Source: Desulfovibrionaceae bacterium (GTDB lineage: Bacteria; Desulfobacterota; Desulfovibrionia; Desulfovibrionales; Desulfovibrionaceae). From it: a stretch of 38,252 nt of DNA. The translations under genes and the position numbers were made by a program. Shown here piece by piece: positions 7,113 through 14,819 of this stretch (within the stretch, counting starts at the first letter, position 1; each line of letters begins with the position of its first letter). The notes under the pieces were generated by a model that was not told the DNA's origin, made no database searches, and worked only from the letters and a program-made list of their open reading frames with translations. The stretch spans positions 1 to 38,252 of the forward strand of contig JAFTDR010000216.1 of NCBI GenBank assembly GCA_017454105.1, written 5' to 3'.

Positions 7113-7216
7113 AGTATACTCGCGCCAGAAACAAACTGACGTTTTTGTGAGCATACCCCAGCACAGAATCAGGTATTGTCAACTCCAAGTGACAATTTTT
7201 TTTCTGGCGCAGTATA
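7113..7216 (-). repeat. 105-bp inverted-repeat element E1, copy 1
   Basis: Bounded by GTATACTCGCGCCAGAAAC at the left and TTTCTGGCGCAGTATA at the right, so the ends are inverted copies of each other. The interior contains TTGTCACTTGG and CTGTGCTG on the minus strand, matching the interiors of copies 3 and 4. Confidence 0.7.
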
Positions 7217-7320
7217 TATACTCAAGCCCGAAATTCGCAGACATTTTTGCGAGCTAGAGTCAGCTCAGAGTCAGGCGTTTTCAAATCTGGATGGCATTTT
7301 TTTTTCTGACCGCAGTATAC
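7213..7320 (-). repeat. 105-bp inverted-repeat element E1, copy 2
   Basis: Abuts copy 1 and shares its TATATA end. On the minus strand it begins TATACTGCGGTCAGAAAA, contains CTGACTCTGAGCTG and CGCAAAAATG, and ends TTGAGTATATA. It is in the same orientation as copy 1 and opposite to copies 3 and 4. Confidence 0.65.
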
Positions 7321-7935
7321 ATCCGTCGATTTTGCCAGTACACATCCCCGTATCAAGCATTCCGCCAAATGGCTCAAGGAGAAACTATGCACCCTGACTG
7401 GAATTTTCTCCTGTACGCATGGTCAGGCTTTTGCTCACACTGGATATGAAAAAAATAAGCCTCCTGAGTGAAGCTGCCTATTTTCCCCTTCATGCGCTCG
7501 CCTGCCGGCTCTGCTGTGCTTTTTGCGAGGCGTGCGCTGCAAGCCATTTGAGATCCGTGCATTCTTGAATGTGGATTAGGGAAAAAGCCCCATACACCAA
7601 CGAGAAAGGATTCCTTCGCGCAACTGGCCTGTTCGTATAGGCCACTTTTCAGCTTTTTGGGGAGAGCCTCTATTGTTCGCCGCAGCATACTCGCTTGGAT
7701 ACAGCTGCCCAGCACCGCAGATCGTCCTTGTGTGTAAACAAGGCAGTGCGTAACCCAAGATGAGGAGTTTTCTGTGTGCCCTCTGCGCGGCAAAGGAGAG
7801 CGAAATAGGTAACCCTCCATAGCGTCCCGTAAAAAATGGCGCGCGGCACAATTCTCGGTCAGAGTGATTGACGCGTAGCAGATGAAACAAAAGGACAATA
7901 CATAAAGGTATCATAAGACACTACCTCGCGGGAAG

Positions 7936-8040
7936 GTATACTTTGAGCAGAAAAAAAAGTTGCCACTTGTCCATGAAAAAACCAGACTCTGTGCTGATTT
8001 CCGCTAGCACACATGCAAGTTTGTTTGTGGCCGGAGTATA
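7936..8040 (+). repeat. 105-bp inverted-repeat element E1, copy 3
   Basis: Reads GTATACTTTGAGCAGAAAA at the left, TTGCCACTTG and CTGTGCTG inside, and TTTGTGGCCGGAGTATA at the right. It aligns along its length with copy 4 and with the reverse complements of copies 1 and 2. Confidence 0.7.
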
Positions 8041-8049
8041 AGAGTAGCT

Positions 8050-8155
8050 AATAAATACGACATATCAAATATAATTCTATAGACTATGGCGTCAAGGGGC
8101 GCAGCGAAAAAAAAGATCACGTGCGCATTGCGGCCCCCTCTACGTGGCAGGGAGG
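8050..8155 (+). repeat. Imperfect direct repeat D2, copy a
   Basis: Begins with the 18-mer AATAAATACGACATATCA and continues ATATAAT, then GTCAAGGG-GC, and ends around GCGCATTGCGGCCCC. The same order of blocks recurs at 9361-9470. Both follow an E1 copy, so E1 and D2 may have duplicated together. Confidence 0.7.
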
Positions 8156-8179
8156 GGAAACTACGAAAGCAGCTATACT

Positions 8180-8264
8180 CACGACGCCAAAGATGCTCTC
8201 CACCTCCTATTGGTTCATTGGAGGTATTTGCTAACTCAAGAAGCAGTGAGATGGAAGATTTCAT
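8180..8264 (+). repeat. Imperfect direct repeat D1, copy b
   Basis: Second copy of the segment at 7025-7108, in the same orientation. It keeps CACGACGCCAA, CACCTCCT-TTGGTTC and GAAGCAGTGAGATGGAAGAT. Confidence 0.65.
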
Positions 8265-8270
8265 CCATAG

Positions 8271-8383
8271 CTAGGACTATCTTCCCCAAGTTTGTGTGTA
8301 ATTTTTACGCAGAATTTTCTTGGGAATCGAAGAGTTCCTCCATCTCATTTTTTCACACAGACTTAAAAAATCCGATACTAGTA
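8271..8383 (+). repeat. 112-bp hairpin element E2, copy 1
   Basis: Opens CTAGGACTATCTTCCCCAAG, then TTTGTGTGTA, and closes with CACACAGACTTA followed by TACTAGTA. The GTTTGTGTG and CACACAGAC blocks are inverted copies, so the transcript could fold as a long hairpin. It is head-to-tail with copy 2. Confidence 0.75.
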
Positions 8384-8489
8384 CTGGCTTCCCAAAGTTT
8401 GTGTGTATCTCTTACAGTGAAATCCCCTTACAGTTGAGAGGGATTCCCCAGCGTATTTTAACACACGGACTTAGCAAAGTCGGTACTAG
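8376..8489 (+). repeat. 112-bp hairpin element E2, copy 2
   Basis: Starts in the shared TACTAGTA and reads CTGGCTTCCCAAAGTTTGTG. An inner inverted pair (CCCCTTACAGTTGAGAGGG-type) follows, then AACACACGGACTTAGCAAAG, ending TACTAGTA. It is tandem with copy 1 and similar to the distant copy at 34487-34597. Confidence 0.8.
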
Positions 8490-8971
8490 TATATGACAAA
8501 CGGGAGAACGCTCCCTCTCGTTTTTTGCTTGAAAGAAGTGTCATAGAGGATGTGTCCCGCTTACGTCACGCCACAGCGAAGCACTCTGCTTTAGCTGCTT
8601 CATTTTGCTCAACCGCAAGAGATGGGTGAGCAAACGCTGACTTTTCTCAATCAATGGATAAAAATATGGAGAGTGATCCACTACTTTGTGCGGACAATTC
8701 CGCGAACAAGGGCATACGAACGTTGAAAGCCTGCACGCTACCCGACCGCAGATGGATTTCCCGCGAAAAACAAGGGAGATCGACCGCAATTGACGGGCAC
8801 ACGCTGGGCTCTCCTTAAGCGCAGAAGACTCTTTGTAACGCCAAGGTGAGCATTAGGCAGTGTAAAATGTATAGCAACAGCAAAAGATTTCTTCTATACT
8901 CTGTCATTGACCGTCAAACTCATTGGACTGTGTGGAAAATCATTGTGCGGCCGAGTATATCTTGGCATTTT

Positions 8972-8998
8972 TGTCGAAACTGACGGAGCAGTTCGACA
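8972..8998 (+). other. Short hairpin
   Basis: TGTCGAA-A-CTG pairs with CAG-TTCGACA around a six-base loop, giving about ten pairs with one bulge. No T run follows. The function is unknown. Confidence 0.4.
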
Positions 8999-9211
8999 GG
9001 AGAACTACACATCCATTACAAGTACGCTTTGTACTGCCCGTAATCCTGACTACACAATAATCCTATTGTTTACGCTGGTGGCTTTTTTTGCAACAATAAT
9101 AAATGTCAATTTTAATAAAAAGTTTCAGGCTTTGCTTCTTCAAAAGCTTGCTCGCTCATTTGGTCGATGGGCGAGGCATCGGGAGCGCACAAAGCGACGA
9201 AGCAGGAAGAC

Positions 9212-9313
9212 CTATACTGCGGCCAGAAAAGAAATTGCCACTTGGAGAGAAAAAGACCGGTCTGTACTGGCTCTTTTCGCAAAAATGGCAGTTTGTTTCT
9301 GACCAGAGTTTAC
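9212..9313 (+). repeat. 105-bp inverted-repeat element E1, copy 4
   Basis: Reads CTATACTGCGGCCAGAAAAG at the left, TTGCCACTTGGAGA and CTGTACTGG inside, CGCAAAAATGGCAGTTTG, and TTTCTGACCAGAGTTTAC at the right. The terminal inverted repeats are still evident. Confidence 0.7.
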
Positions 9314-9360
9314 ATCTATCAGAGACTGTCGCCCAATTGAGAAGCCAAACGTGGGTATGG

Positions 9361-9470
9361 AATAAATACGACATATCAGATATAATCATAGATGCCCTTG
9401 TGTCAAGGGCCGTTGCGCAAAAAAAGCGCTCGGCTTTCTGCGCATTGCGGCCCCTATACGTGACAGCGGA
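9361..9470 (+). repeat. Imperfect direct repeat D2, copy b
   Basis: Second copy of the segment at 8050-8155, starting with the identical 18-mer AATAAATACGACATATCA and containing TGCGCATTGCGGCCCC. It follows E1 copy 4 just as copy a follows E1 copy 3. Confidence 0.7.
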
Positions 9471-9507
9471 GGGAAAAAGCAAAACCTCCGATGGCAAGCA
9501 TCCGATG

Positions 9508-9533
9508 GCAAAGGTCAAAGCATTAGCCTTTGC
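9508..9533 (-). terminator. Possible hairpin at the end of the cbiL operon
   Basis: GCAAAGG and CCTTTGC form a seven-base stem around a twelve-base loop overlapping the cbiL stop codon. No T run follows on the minus strand, so it is a weak terminator candidate or an mRNA end-stabilising stem. Confidence 0.3.
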
Positions 9534-10224
9534 GCTTTTTGCTCAAAAGAAGGGTCATATAGGGAGGCGTCCCGTGTTCGTCAAGACCGCGCCGAAGAGA
9601 CTCCTGTTCCTGCTCAACATGGCTCACCTGGACTACATCCTCATCGCGTCCACTAGCTTTCAGCGCATCCCGTATGGCCGGGTAATTGCGGTAGGCTTTG
9701 AGAACGACGGCTGGGCCGTCGTTTTCTAATTCGCGCAAGAGGGAGTCTTTGTCCGCTATGCCTGAGAGAATGTGGAGATGCTCGTTTCCTTCGCAAAGCG
9801 GTTCGCAGAGACGGGCGCTTGCCGCCTGGTAGGAGGTGATACCCGGAACAACGGATATCGCGATTGTCGGGTCGAGCGCACGGACAGCGCGCATAAGATA
9901 GGAAAAGGTGCTGTAGGTTAACGGGTCACCAAGCGTCAGGAAGGCAGCATTCAGCCCTTTTGCGAGAACAGCGACGCTCTGTTTTGCCGCACAAGTCCAG
10001 GCCTTATCGAGGATGTCCTTGTCGCGCGTCATTGGAAAATCGAGGGGTACATCCTGAACTTGCCCGATATAGGGCCGCGCTATCTCAAAGGCGCGGGAGA
10101 AGTCATTTCCTCGCCTGACAGGGGTTAAGAGGACATCTACGGTCTTAAGCACTCGGACGGCCCGGATTGTCAAAAGATCAGGAGCGCCTGGGCCGACACC
10201 AATTCCAAAGAGGGTTCCGAACAT
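9523..10224 (-). CDS. cbiL: Precorrin-2/cobalt-factor II C20-methyltransferase (CbiL/CobI)
   Basis: A 233-aa SAM-dependent methyltransferase of the tetrapyrrole methylase fold, acting at C20 of the corrin ring in cobalamin biosynthesis. Visible family marks are the N-terminal GIGVGPGAPDLLTIRAVRVL, a GDPLTYSTFSYLMR motif typical of C20 enzymes, and VVPGITSYQAASARL. The C-terminal half continues through VVLKAYRNYPAIRDAL. Length is normal. The ATG at 10224 is chosen because GGGAGGTAG, the end of the upstream gene, is its ribosome site; one base separates the two genes. It is the last gene of a long minus-strand unit, directly after an ABC ATPase and a binding protein, suggesting a link between corrinoid or metal uptake and cobalamin synthesis. 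Other cob/cbi genes are not in the window. Confidence 0.85.
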   Translation of the reverse strand: MFGTLFGIGVGPGAPDLLTIRAVRVLKTVDVLLTPVRRGNDFSRAFEIARPYIGQVQDVPLDFPMTRDKDILDKAWTCAAKQSVAVLAKGLNAAFLTLGDPLTYSTFSYLMRAVRALDPTIAISVVPGITSYQAASARLCEPLCEGNEHLHILSGIADKDSLLRELENDGPAVVLKAYRNYPAIRDALKASGRDEDVVQVSHVEQEQESLRRGLDEHGTPPYMTLLLSKKRKG

Positions 10225-10225
10225 T

Positions 10226-11152
10226 CTACCTCCCAAGCCCCTCGCGTAAAAGAAAACAGGCATCAAGAGCGCCGGGTCCAGGCCGTGAAAACAAATCTTC
10301 CTGCACGGTGATGACCTTGCCCTGGGCGACGCGAAGTGCCCCCCATCCCGGTCGCTCACTCAATGGAACAGGATCGGGATTCATGGGACCTGTCTGGATG
10401 ATATACACATCGGGATTGAGCGCAAAAAGCGCCTCATCACTCAGACGGACAAATTTTTTCGGGCTTGTCACAGCATTCTCACAGCCAGCGCAGCGGATAA
10501 TGTCGGAAACAATGTTTCCTCCGCCAGCCACAAGAAGATTTGGATAGCGCACCTCGTAGACCACGCGCAGCCCTCTTTTTTCCGTACTTTGCGCTAAGCG
10601 CTTCTGCCAGTTGGCAACGCACAGCTCTGCGCGCTCAGGATGGCCAATTGCTTGGCCGATACGGCGTGTAGCCAGCCAGAGATCCTCGAAGGAGGAGAGT
10701 TCAAGCTCAAGCACTGGAATGCCGAAGCGCCTAAGAAAGTCTGTCTGATCGTGCGCCTCCGCCCGGCCGTGAAGCTGCAGGACAAGATCCGGCTTAAGCG
10801 CCACAATACGCTCAAGCGAAGGCCGCATATGCGTGCCGACCGCTGGGAGATTGGGACATTTTCTGTCCGCTTTTGTCCGCGCGACAACCAAATCAAGCGC
10901 GCCTAAGGCGTCCAGGATGTCCGTGAAGGCGGCATACAGAGGCACGATACGGCGGGCATTGTGGACAGTGACGCTCGCCCCTGTGGCATCCGTCACCTGG
11001 ACGGCAAAAGCCTCTGTGCAGAGAAAAAGACTAAGCAAGAAGACAACGAGGACAGGCAAGTGTCTTGTCTGTCCCCTTGATTTCGCAGATGCGCATGGGC
11101 AGAGAGTAGAGTGCGGACAAATTTTCTTCAGTGAATGCCAGATCGCTTGCAT
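10226..11152 (-). CDS. Periplasmic substrate-binding protein, BtuF/FepB family (ABC importer)
   Basis: A helical-backbone type III binding protein for a corrinoid, heme or siderophore. After a hydrophobic export signal (PVLVVFLLSLFLCTEAFA) the mature part begins VQVTDATGASVTVHNARRIV, the standard opening of this family. It goes on through VALKPDLVLQL, GIPVLELE, VVYEVRYPNLLVAGGG and LSDEALFALNPDVYIIQTG. The start is uncertain. The ATG at 11152 gives a long leader before the signal and has no clear ribosome site; a TTG at 11059 would begin right at the signal core. Either start overlaps the end of the ABC ATPase gene. The ligand is not determinable by eye; the cbiL neighbour favours a corrinoid or cobalt-related ligand. 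Confidence 0.75.
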   Translation of the reverse strand: MQAIWHSLKKICPHSTLCPCASAKSRGQTRHLPVLVVFLLSLFLCTEAFAVQVTDATGASVTVHNARRIVPLYAAFTDILDALGALDLVVARTKADRKCPNLPAVGTHMRPSLERIVALKPDLVLQLHGRAEAHDQTDFLRRFGIPVLELELSSFEDLWLATRRIGQAIGHPERAELCVANWQKRLAQSTEKRGLRVVYEVRYPNLLVAGGGNIVSDIIRCAGCENAVTSPKKFVRLSDEALFALNPDVYIIQTGPMNPDPVPLSERPGWGALRVAQGKVITVQEDLFSRPGPGALDACFLLREGLGR

Positions 11153-11813
11153 CGTCAAAAATTTTTTTTCCGTTCGCAATGCCAAGAAGGCGGGTCGCAA
11201 AAACCTTCGCCATATTGTAATCGTGCATAACGCAGAGGGCGGCTCGGCCCTCTGCGCAGAATTTCCTGACAAGCGAGAAAAGTGTTACCGAAGAGCGCGT
11301 ATCCAGGCCTGCCCCAAGCTCATCGAGTACGAGAATCTCGCTCTCCTGCGCTAAGGCCATAGCAAGCAGGACACGCTGGACTTCGCCCCCAGACAGGGAA
11401 TCAAGACGGCGATTGCGGAAGGACTCCGTTCCTGTCGCGCAAAGCACACGGTCCACAACGTCCCTGTCCTTCTTCGTGTAGAGACCAAAGAGGCCAAGGT
11501 GGGCGTAGCGTCCAAGAAGCACAAGATCCTGAACCGTACACGCCTCTGGAATAGCTGGGCGCTGCGGAACGCTTGCGATGAAGCGCGCCCGCTCGCGCCG
11601 CGAAAGTGAGTCAAGATCGCGCCCGCAGACCTGAACTGAGCCGGCCCGAAGGGGAATGATACCTAACAGAGCCTTCAAGAAGGTTGTTTTTCCGCTCCCG
11701 TTCGGGCCAAGGACAGCAAGAAAGTCGCCGCCTGCCACATCAAGGTCAATACCAGACAAAAAAAAGTGGTCGTAGCCGCAGGTAAGCCCACGAACAGAGA
11801 GAAGCGGCCTCAT
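11031..11813 (-). CDS. ABC transporter ATP-binding protein, FecE/BtuD family
   Basis: A 260-aa cytoplasmic ATPase for an importer of iron-chelate or vitamin B12 type. Walker A GPNGSGKTTFLKALLG is at about residue 37, Q-loop SVPQRPAIPE at about 82, signature LSGGEVQRVLLAMALAQE at about 138, Walker B ILVLDELGAGLD, and the switch histidine in VMHDYN. The Walker B glutamate is present, so ATPase activity is expected. The ATG at 11813 overlaps the stop of the PEP-synthase-like gene by four bases (ATGA), indicating coupling. A permease gene is missing between this gene and the binding protein, so the complex must use a membrane subunit encoded elsewhere. Confidence 0.85.
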   Translation of the reverse strand: MRPLLSVRGLTCGYDHFFLSGIDLDVAGGDFLAVLGPNGSGKTTFLKALLGIIPLRAGSVQVCGRDLDSLSRRERARFIASVPQRPAIPEACTVQDLVLLGRYAHLGLFGLYTKKDRDVVDRVLCATGTESFRNRRLDSLSGGEVQRVLLAMALAQESEILVLDELGAGLDTRSSVTLFSLVRKFCAEGRAALCVMHDYNMAKVFATRLLGIANGKKIFDDASDLAFTEENLSALYSLPMRICEIKGTDKTLACPRCLLA

Positions 11814-14386
11814 TTTTTTACAAAGGCCAGATCTCTCTGGAATACAGTCTGCATGTCTGACGCAAGTTTCGCCCGAAAGGCCGTTGCGCGGGGGGTGTCG
11901 AGCATAATTGTGTCCGACTGGCGACTGTGGATCAGAAGATAGCCGAGAAGGCAGGCGCGTCTGAGCGTATTCTCAAAAGAAAAACCCTCAGCCACAGCTG
12001 AAAGCGCGTCCTCGCGCACATCCACTCTGAACTGGAACTCCTCAAGAAGCCCGGCCAGCATGCGCACGCGCAGGATTCTGCGATCTCTATCCGCCGCACC
12101 GCCTTTAAACTGGAAGGTCACAAAATTCTCGCTCCGCTTCTCGCAGACCCTGCACTCAACAGTGCAGAAATGGTAGCCGTACCTGGCCTGCAGAATCATA
12201 TAGTCAGCGTCGAGAATGAAGAAATTCCTCTCTGTCATGGTTGTCGGCGCTGTACTCTCAAGCTCGGGATTCATCGTGCTTTCAAGCACAACACTCATAA
12301 AGCCCGCAGCGCCAGCCGATGGCGGGCCAAGCCAAGGAATGGCTGTCATGCCATCCCAGAGCGCCAGCATGGGCAGGGAGGCTATCTCGCGAATGTCGAC
12401 AACAGAGCCTGTAACCGGCTTTGTGAACGCTCGCCCCATGTCAACAATCCAGTACTGCAGTTTCGCCCCGGCCTTAAGCTGCTTTCCGATCTGCTTTCCC
12501 TGCGTGTCCTGCATATCGAAGAGGAGATTTACGGCCTTTTCATGGCAGAAACGCGTGATATCGTGGAGAGATGTGCATTTTTCAGGGGCGAAATCAGGAG
12601 ATTCGGGATCTAAGAGATGCAGCGGGGTTATGAAGGATGAGACCCGCTCAAGCAGACGGAGACTTTCTGTGACTTCTCCTGTCTCCTCTTTTTGCTTGGG
12701 CACAAGCGCCTCAAGACGGCCAGCAAAGACCGTTGAGCGGCCAACATCCAGGGTGATTTCGCCTGCGTCAGCCAAGAGCGTGCAGGCATTTTTCAGGCTA
12801 AAGAGCGCCGGGATCCGGTACTCTCGTGCAACAGAGGCCAAGTGCCCTGCCGCTCCGCCCGTTTCGCTGATAAGCCCCCGCGCCCTTGGCAAAAGCGCGG
12901 CCCAGCGGGGGAAAGCCCGCTCAACAACCATGATACCGCCGCCAGGAAAGGAAAACATATCCGCTTCTTTCTTAAGCACGCAGGGCACGCCTATGCCGAC
13001 ACCGGGACTCGCCTGTATGCCGCCGCTTGCGAGAACCTGAGCATTTGCGAGAATTTTTTCCATCTCAGGATCAAGGGTATCTTCTGTGTCCTCGGCAAGC
13101 CCAAGAGGACGGCTCTGGAGAATGACAAGTTCTTGCTCATCGTTCAGAGCCCATTCCACATCCTGGGGCTCCTCATAGAAGCCCTCAAGGGCCATGGCGA
13201 TATGAGCCAAGCGGATGACAAAGTCATCGCCAAGTATGCCGGTCACCCCACCACTCACCGTCTTCCGGTCAAGAATGACGGGCGGATGGCTGTGGCGTAA
13301 GTAAAAGACATCGGGAATGCTCGCTCCGTCGACAACGCCCTGGGGAAGTCCAGGAACGGCGTTGATCACAACACAGTCCTTGCGGCTGTGGCTCGAGACG
13401 GGATTGCGGCTGTAGGCGACACCGCCACACACAGCCTTAACCATGGCCAGAACGCCGACACACATTGAGGTCCGCTCTTCAGAGAGTCCCTTTTGCAGGC
13501 GGTACGTCATAGCAGAGAGGGAAAAGGTACTCGCGATGATCTCTTTCCATACATGGCACGCCTCTTCAGGCGGGACATTGAGTTCCGAGCGATACTGTCC
13601 GGCAAAACTCATGTTCTTCGAGTCTTCGCCCAACGCGCTGCTCCTTAGAGCAAGCAGCACATCCGGCCCCTCCTCTCTGACAAGCGCCTCTGTCGCATCC
13701 TCTATGGCCCGCTCAAGATCTGGGGGAAGAGGTGCGGCGAGGATGGCGTTTTGGATAAGCTGAGAGAGACGGACGGCCTCGTCAAGACTTGTTCTGTCGG
13801 CAGCTAAAACCTTCTCCCGTATAAACACATCGAGCTTCGAATAGGACATGAAATAGTCATAGGCAGCAGCTGTTATGGCAAAGCCGTTTGGCACAGCCAA
13901 GCCGACCGTCGCGCGGATCTCGCCCAAATTGGCCATTTTCCCGCCGACATCTTGCATATGCTCAAGGCGTATATCGGAAAGCGGGATAACGTAGGCCGTA
14001 ATCTGGCGCACAGTCTCTTCTTCTGAAAGCCCCTCCTTAGTCGTCTCTTCAATCTTCTCCCGTATGCTCGATAGAGAGGACTCAAGCGCGCCATAGGCTC
14101 CCCCAGAGAGAGCCATAAGGCAGGCGACCATCTCACCCACAGCCGCGCAGACCTTTGTGCCGGCCGACTGCACATAGTCTGGGGCCACGTTTTTTTTCTG
14201 CTGCAGATGCACCTCAATGTCGCTCATAAGTTCAAGCGCGGTCTTGTTCCGCGCAAGGAGCTTGCGGAACTGCGTGCAGCGGGCCACAATTTTTTGCCGC
14301 AATTCCTCCTCATGAGCCTTTGCCATAGCCTCTTGTTCAGGACTTCTATCCGCAAACAAGCTACGTAAACGTCCAAGTATACCCAT
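11810..14386 (-). CDS. PEP-synthase-like protein with intact ATP-grasp and swivel domains and a non-standard C-terminal domain
   Basis: An 858-aa protein. Residues 1-135 form a helical leader. Residues 145-430 are the pyruvate-phosphate-dikinase ATP-grasp domain, with VGGKMANLGEI, VPNGFAITAAAYDYF, LALRSSALGEDS plus FAGQY, and VEWALNDEQELVILQSRP. Residues 455-570 are the PEP-utiliser swivel domain with the phosphohistidine candidate His515 in GGAAGHLASVARE. The TIM-barrel PEP/pyruvate domain of true PEP synthase is absent. Instead residues 590-858 hold a domain shared only with the paralog at 16544-19099, marked by HDITRFCHEKA, FKGGAADRDRRILRVR and NFFILDADY. It may therefore transfer phosphate to something other than pyruvate. 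The ATG at 14386 is five bases after the receiver gene, which suggests signalling-linked phosphotransfer. I do not know a proven function. Confidence 0.75.
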   Translation of the reverse strand: MGILGRLRSLFADRSPEQEAMAKAHEEELRQKIVARCTQFRKLLARNKTALELMSDIEVHLQQKKNVAPDYVQSAGTKVCAAVGEMVACLMALSGGAYGALESSLSSIREKIEETTKEGLSEEETVRQITAYVIPLSDIRLEHMQDVGGKMANLGEIRATVGLAVPNGFAITAAAYDYFMSYSKLDVFIREKVLAADRTSLDEAVRLSQLIQNAILAAPLPPDLERAIEDATEALVREEGPDVLLALRSSALGEDSKNMSFAGQYRSELNVPPEEACHVWKEIIASTFSLSAMTYRLQKGLSEERTSMCVGVLAMVKAVCGGVAYSRNPVSSHSRKDCVVINAVPGLPQGVVDGASIPDVFYLRHSHPPVILDRKTVSGGVTGILGDDFVIRLAHIAMALEGFYEEPQDVEWALNDEQELVILQSRPLGLAEDTEDTLDPEMEKILANAQVLASGGIQASPGVGIGVPCVLKKEADMFSFPGGGIMVVERAFPRWAALLPRARGLISETGGAAGHLASVAREYRIPALFSLKNACTLLADAGEITLDVGRSTVFAGRLEALVPKQKEETGEVTESLRLLERVSSFITPLHLLDPESPDFAPEKCTSLHDITRFCHEKAVNLLFDMQDTQGKQIGKQLKAGAKLQYWIVDMGRAFTKPVTGSVVDIREIASLPMLALWDGMTAIPWLGPPSAGAAGFMSVVLESTMNPELESTAPTTMTERNFFILDADYMILQARYGYHFCTVECRVCEKRSENFVTFQFKGGAADRDRRILRVRMLAGLLEEFQFRVDVREDALSAVAEGFSFENTLRRACLLGYLLIHSRQSDTIMLDTPRATAFRAKLASDMQTVFQRDLAFVKK

Positions 14387-14391
14387 AATCC

Positions 14392-14772
14392 CTATTCAGC
14401 CGCTGCCTGCACGGCTTCTTCCATTTTAACAATCAGTTCAGCAATCGGCACGGGCTTGAGCATATAGTCGAAGGCACCAAGTTCAAGTCCCTCCATCGCA
14501 ACGCCGACCGCGGCGTGACCGGTGAGCAGAATCACGGGAATGGCCGGAGCCTGCTCCTTCATATGCCTGAGCGTCTCGAGCCCATCCATGCCAGGCATAC
14601 GGACATCCATGACAACGACGGAAAAGACCTTCCCCTCGCCAAGAGCGGACGTAAGCGCCTCGAGCGCTTTTTTGCCGTCACTTGCCGTCACAACCTCTAT
14701 CCCGCGGCGGGAGAGACGTTTCTCCATAAGTTCAAGGAATTCCACCTCGTCATCGACAATCAGGGCTCGCAT
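14392..14772 (-). CDS. Single-domain response regulator (CheY-like receiver)
   Basis: A 126-aa stand-alone receiver. Acidic pair Asp7-Asp8, phospho-acceptor Asp56 in VVVMDVRMPG, Thr84 in LLTGHA and Lys106 in MLKPVP are all present, so phosphorylation is expected. There is no output domain, so it must act by protein contact. The ATG at 14772 has a strong AGGAGG. The gene lies between its likely kinase (47 bases upstream) and the PEP-synthase-like protein (5 bases downstream). The DNA spacing suggests one transcript, and the latter protein is a candidate partner. Confidence 0.9.
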   Translation of the reverse strand: MRALIVDDEVEFLELMEKRLSRRGIEVVTASDGKKALEALTSALGEGKVFSVVVMDVRMPGMDGLETLRHMKEQAPAIPVILLTGHAAVGVAMEGLELGAFDYMLKPVPIAELIVKMEEAVQAAAE

Positions 14773-14819
14773 ATATCCTCCTCACGCCTTTCAGGTAGGG
14801 AAAGGCACTCGTTAGGGTC

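Larger units (their letters stand above)
6827..9507. other. Repeat-rich region with no convincing gene
   Basis: About 2.7 kb between the T3SS promoter and cbiL. Open frames here are short, lack good ribosome sites, and cross repeat copies. The stretch holds four copies of a 105-bp inverted-repeat element and two tandem copies of a 112-bp element. It also has two imperfect direct-repeat pairs (7025-7108 with 8180-8264, and 8050-8155 with 9361-9470). It looks like a decayed or insertion-prone junction. Small RNAs encoded by the repeats cannot be excluded. Confidence 0.6.

Noticed and set aside
7374..7914. Open frames of 174 and 112 codons on the minus strand
   Set aside because: Mixed composition rich in Cys, Ser and Arg, no ribosome site, no family resemblance, and located within the repeat-rich belt.
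7174..8500. CRISPR array
   Set aside because: The repeats are about 105 and 112 bp, imperfect and not evenly spaced by unique spacers, so they do not form a CRISPR array.
9103..9729. 208-codon plus-strand frame
   Set aside because: It crosses an E1 repeat copy and runs antisense over the end of cbiL, whose coding signal is much stronger.
12216..13040. 274-codon plus-strand frame
   Set aside because: Shadow of the PEP-synthase-like gene on the minus strand.
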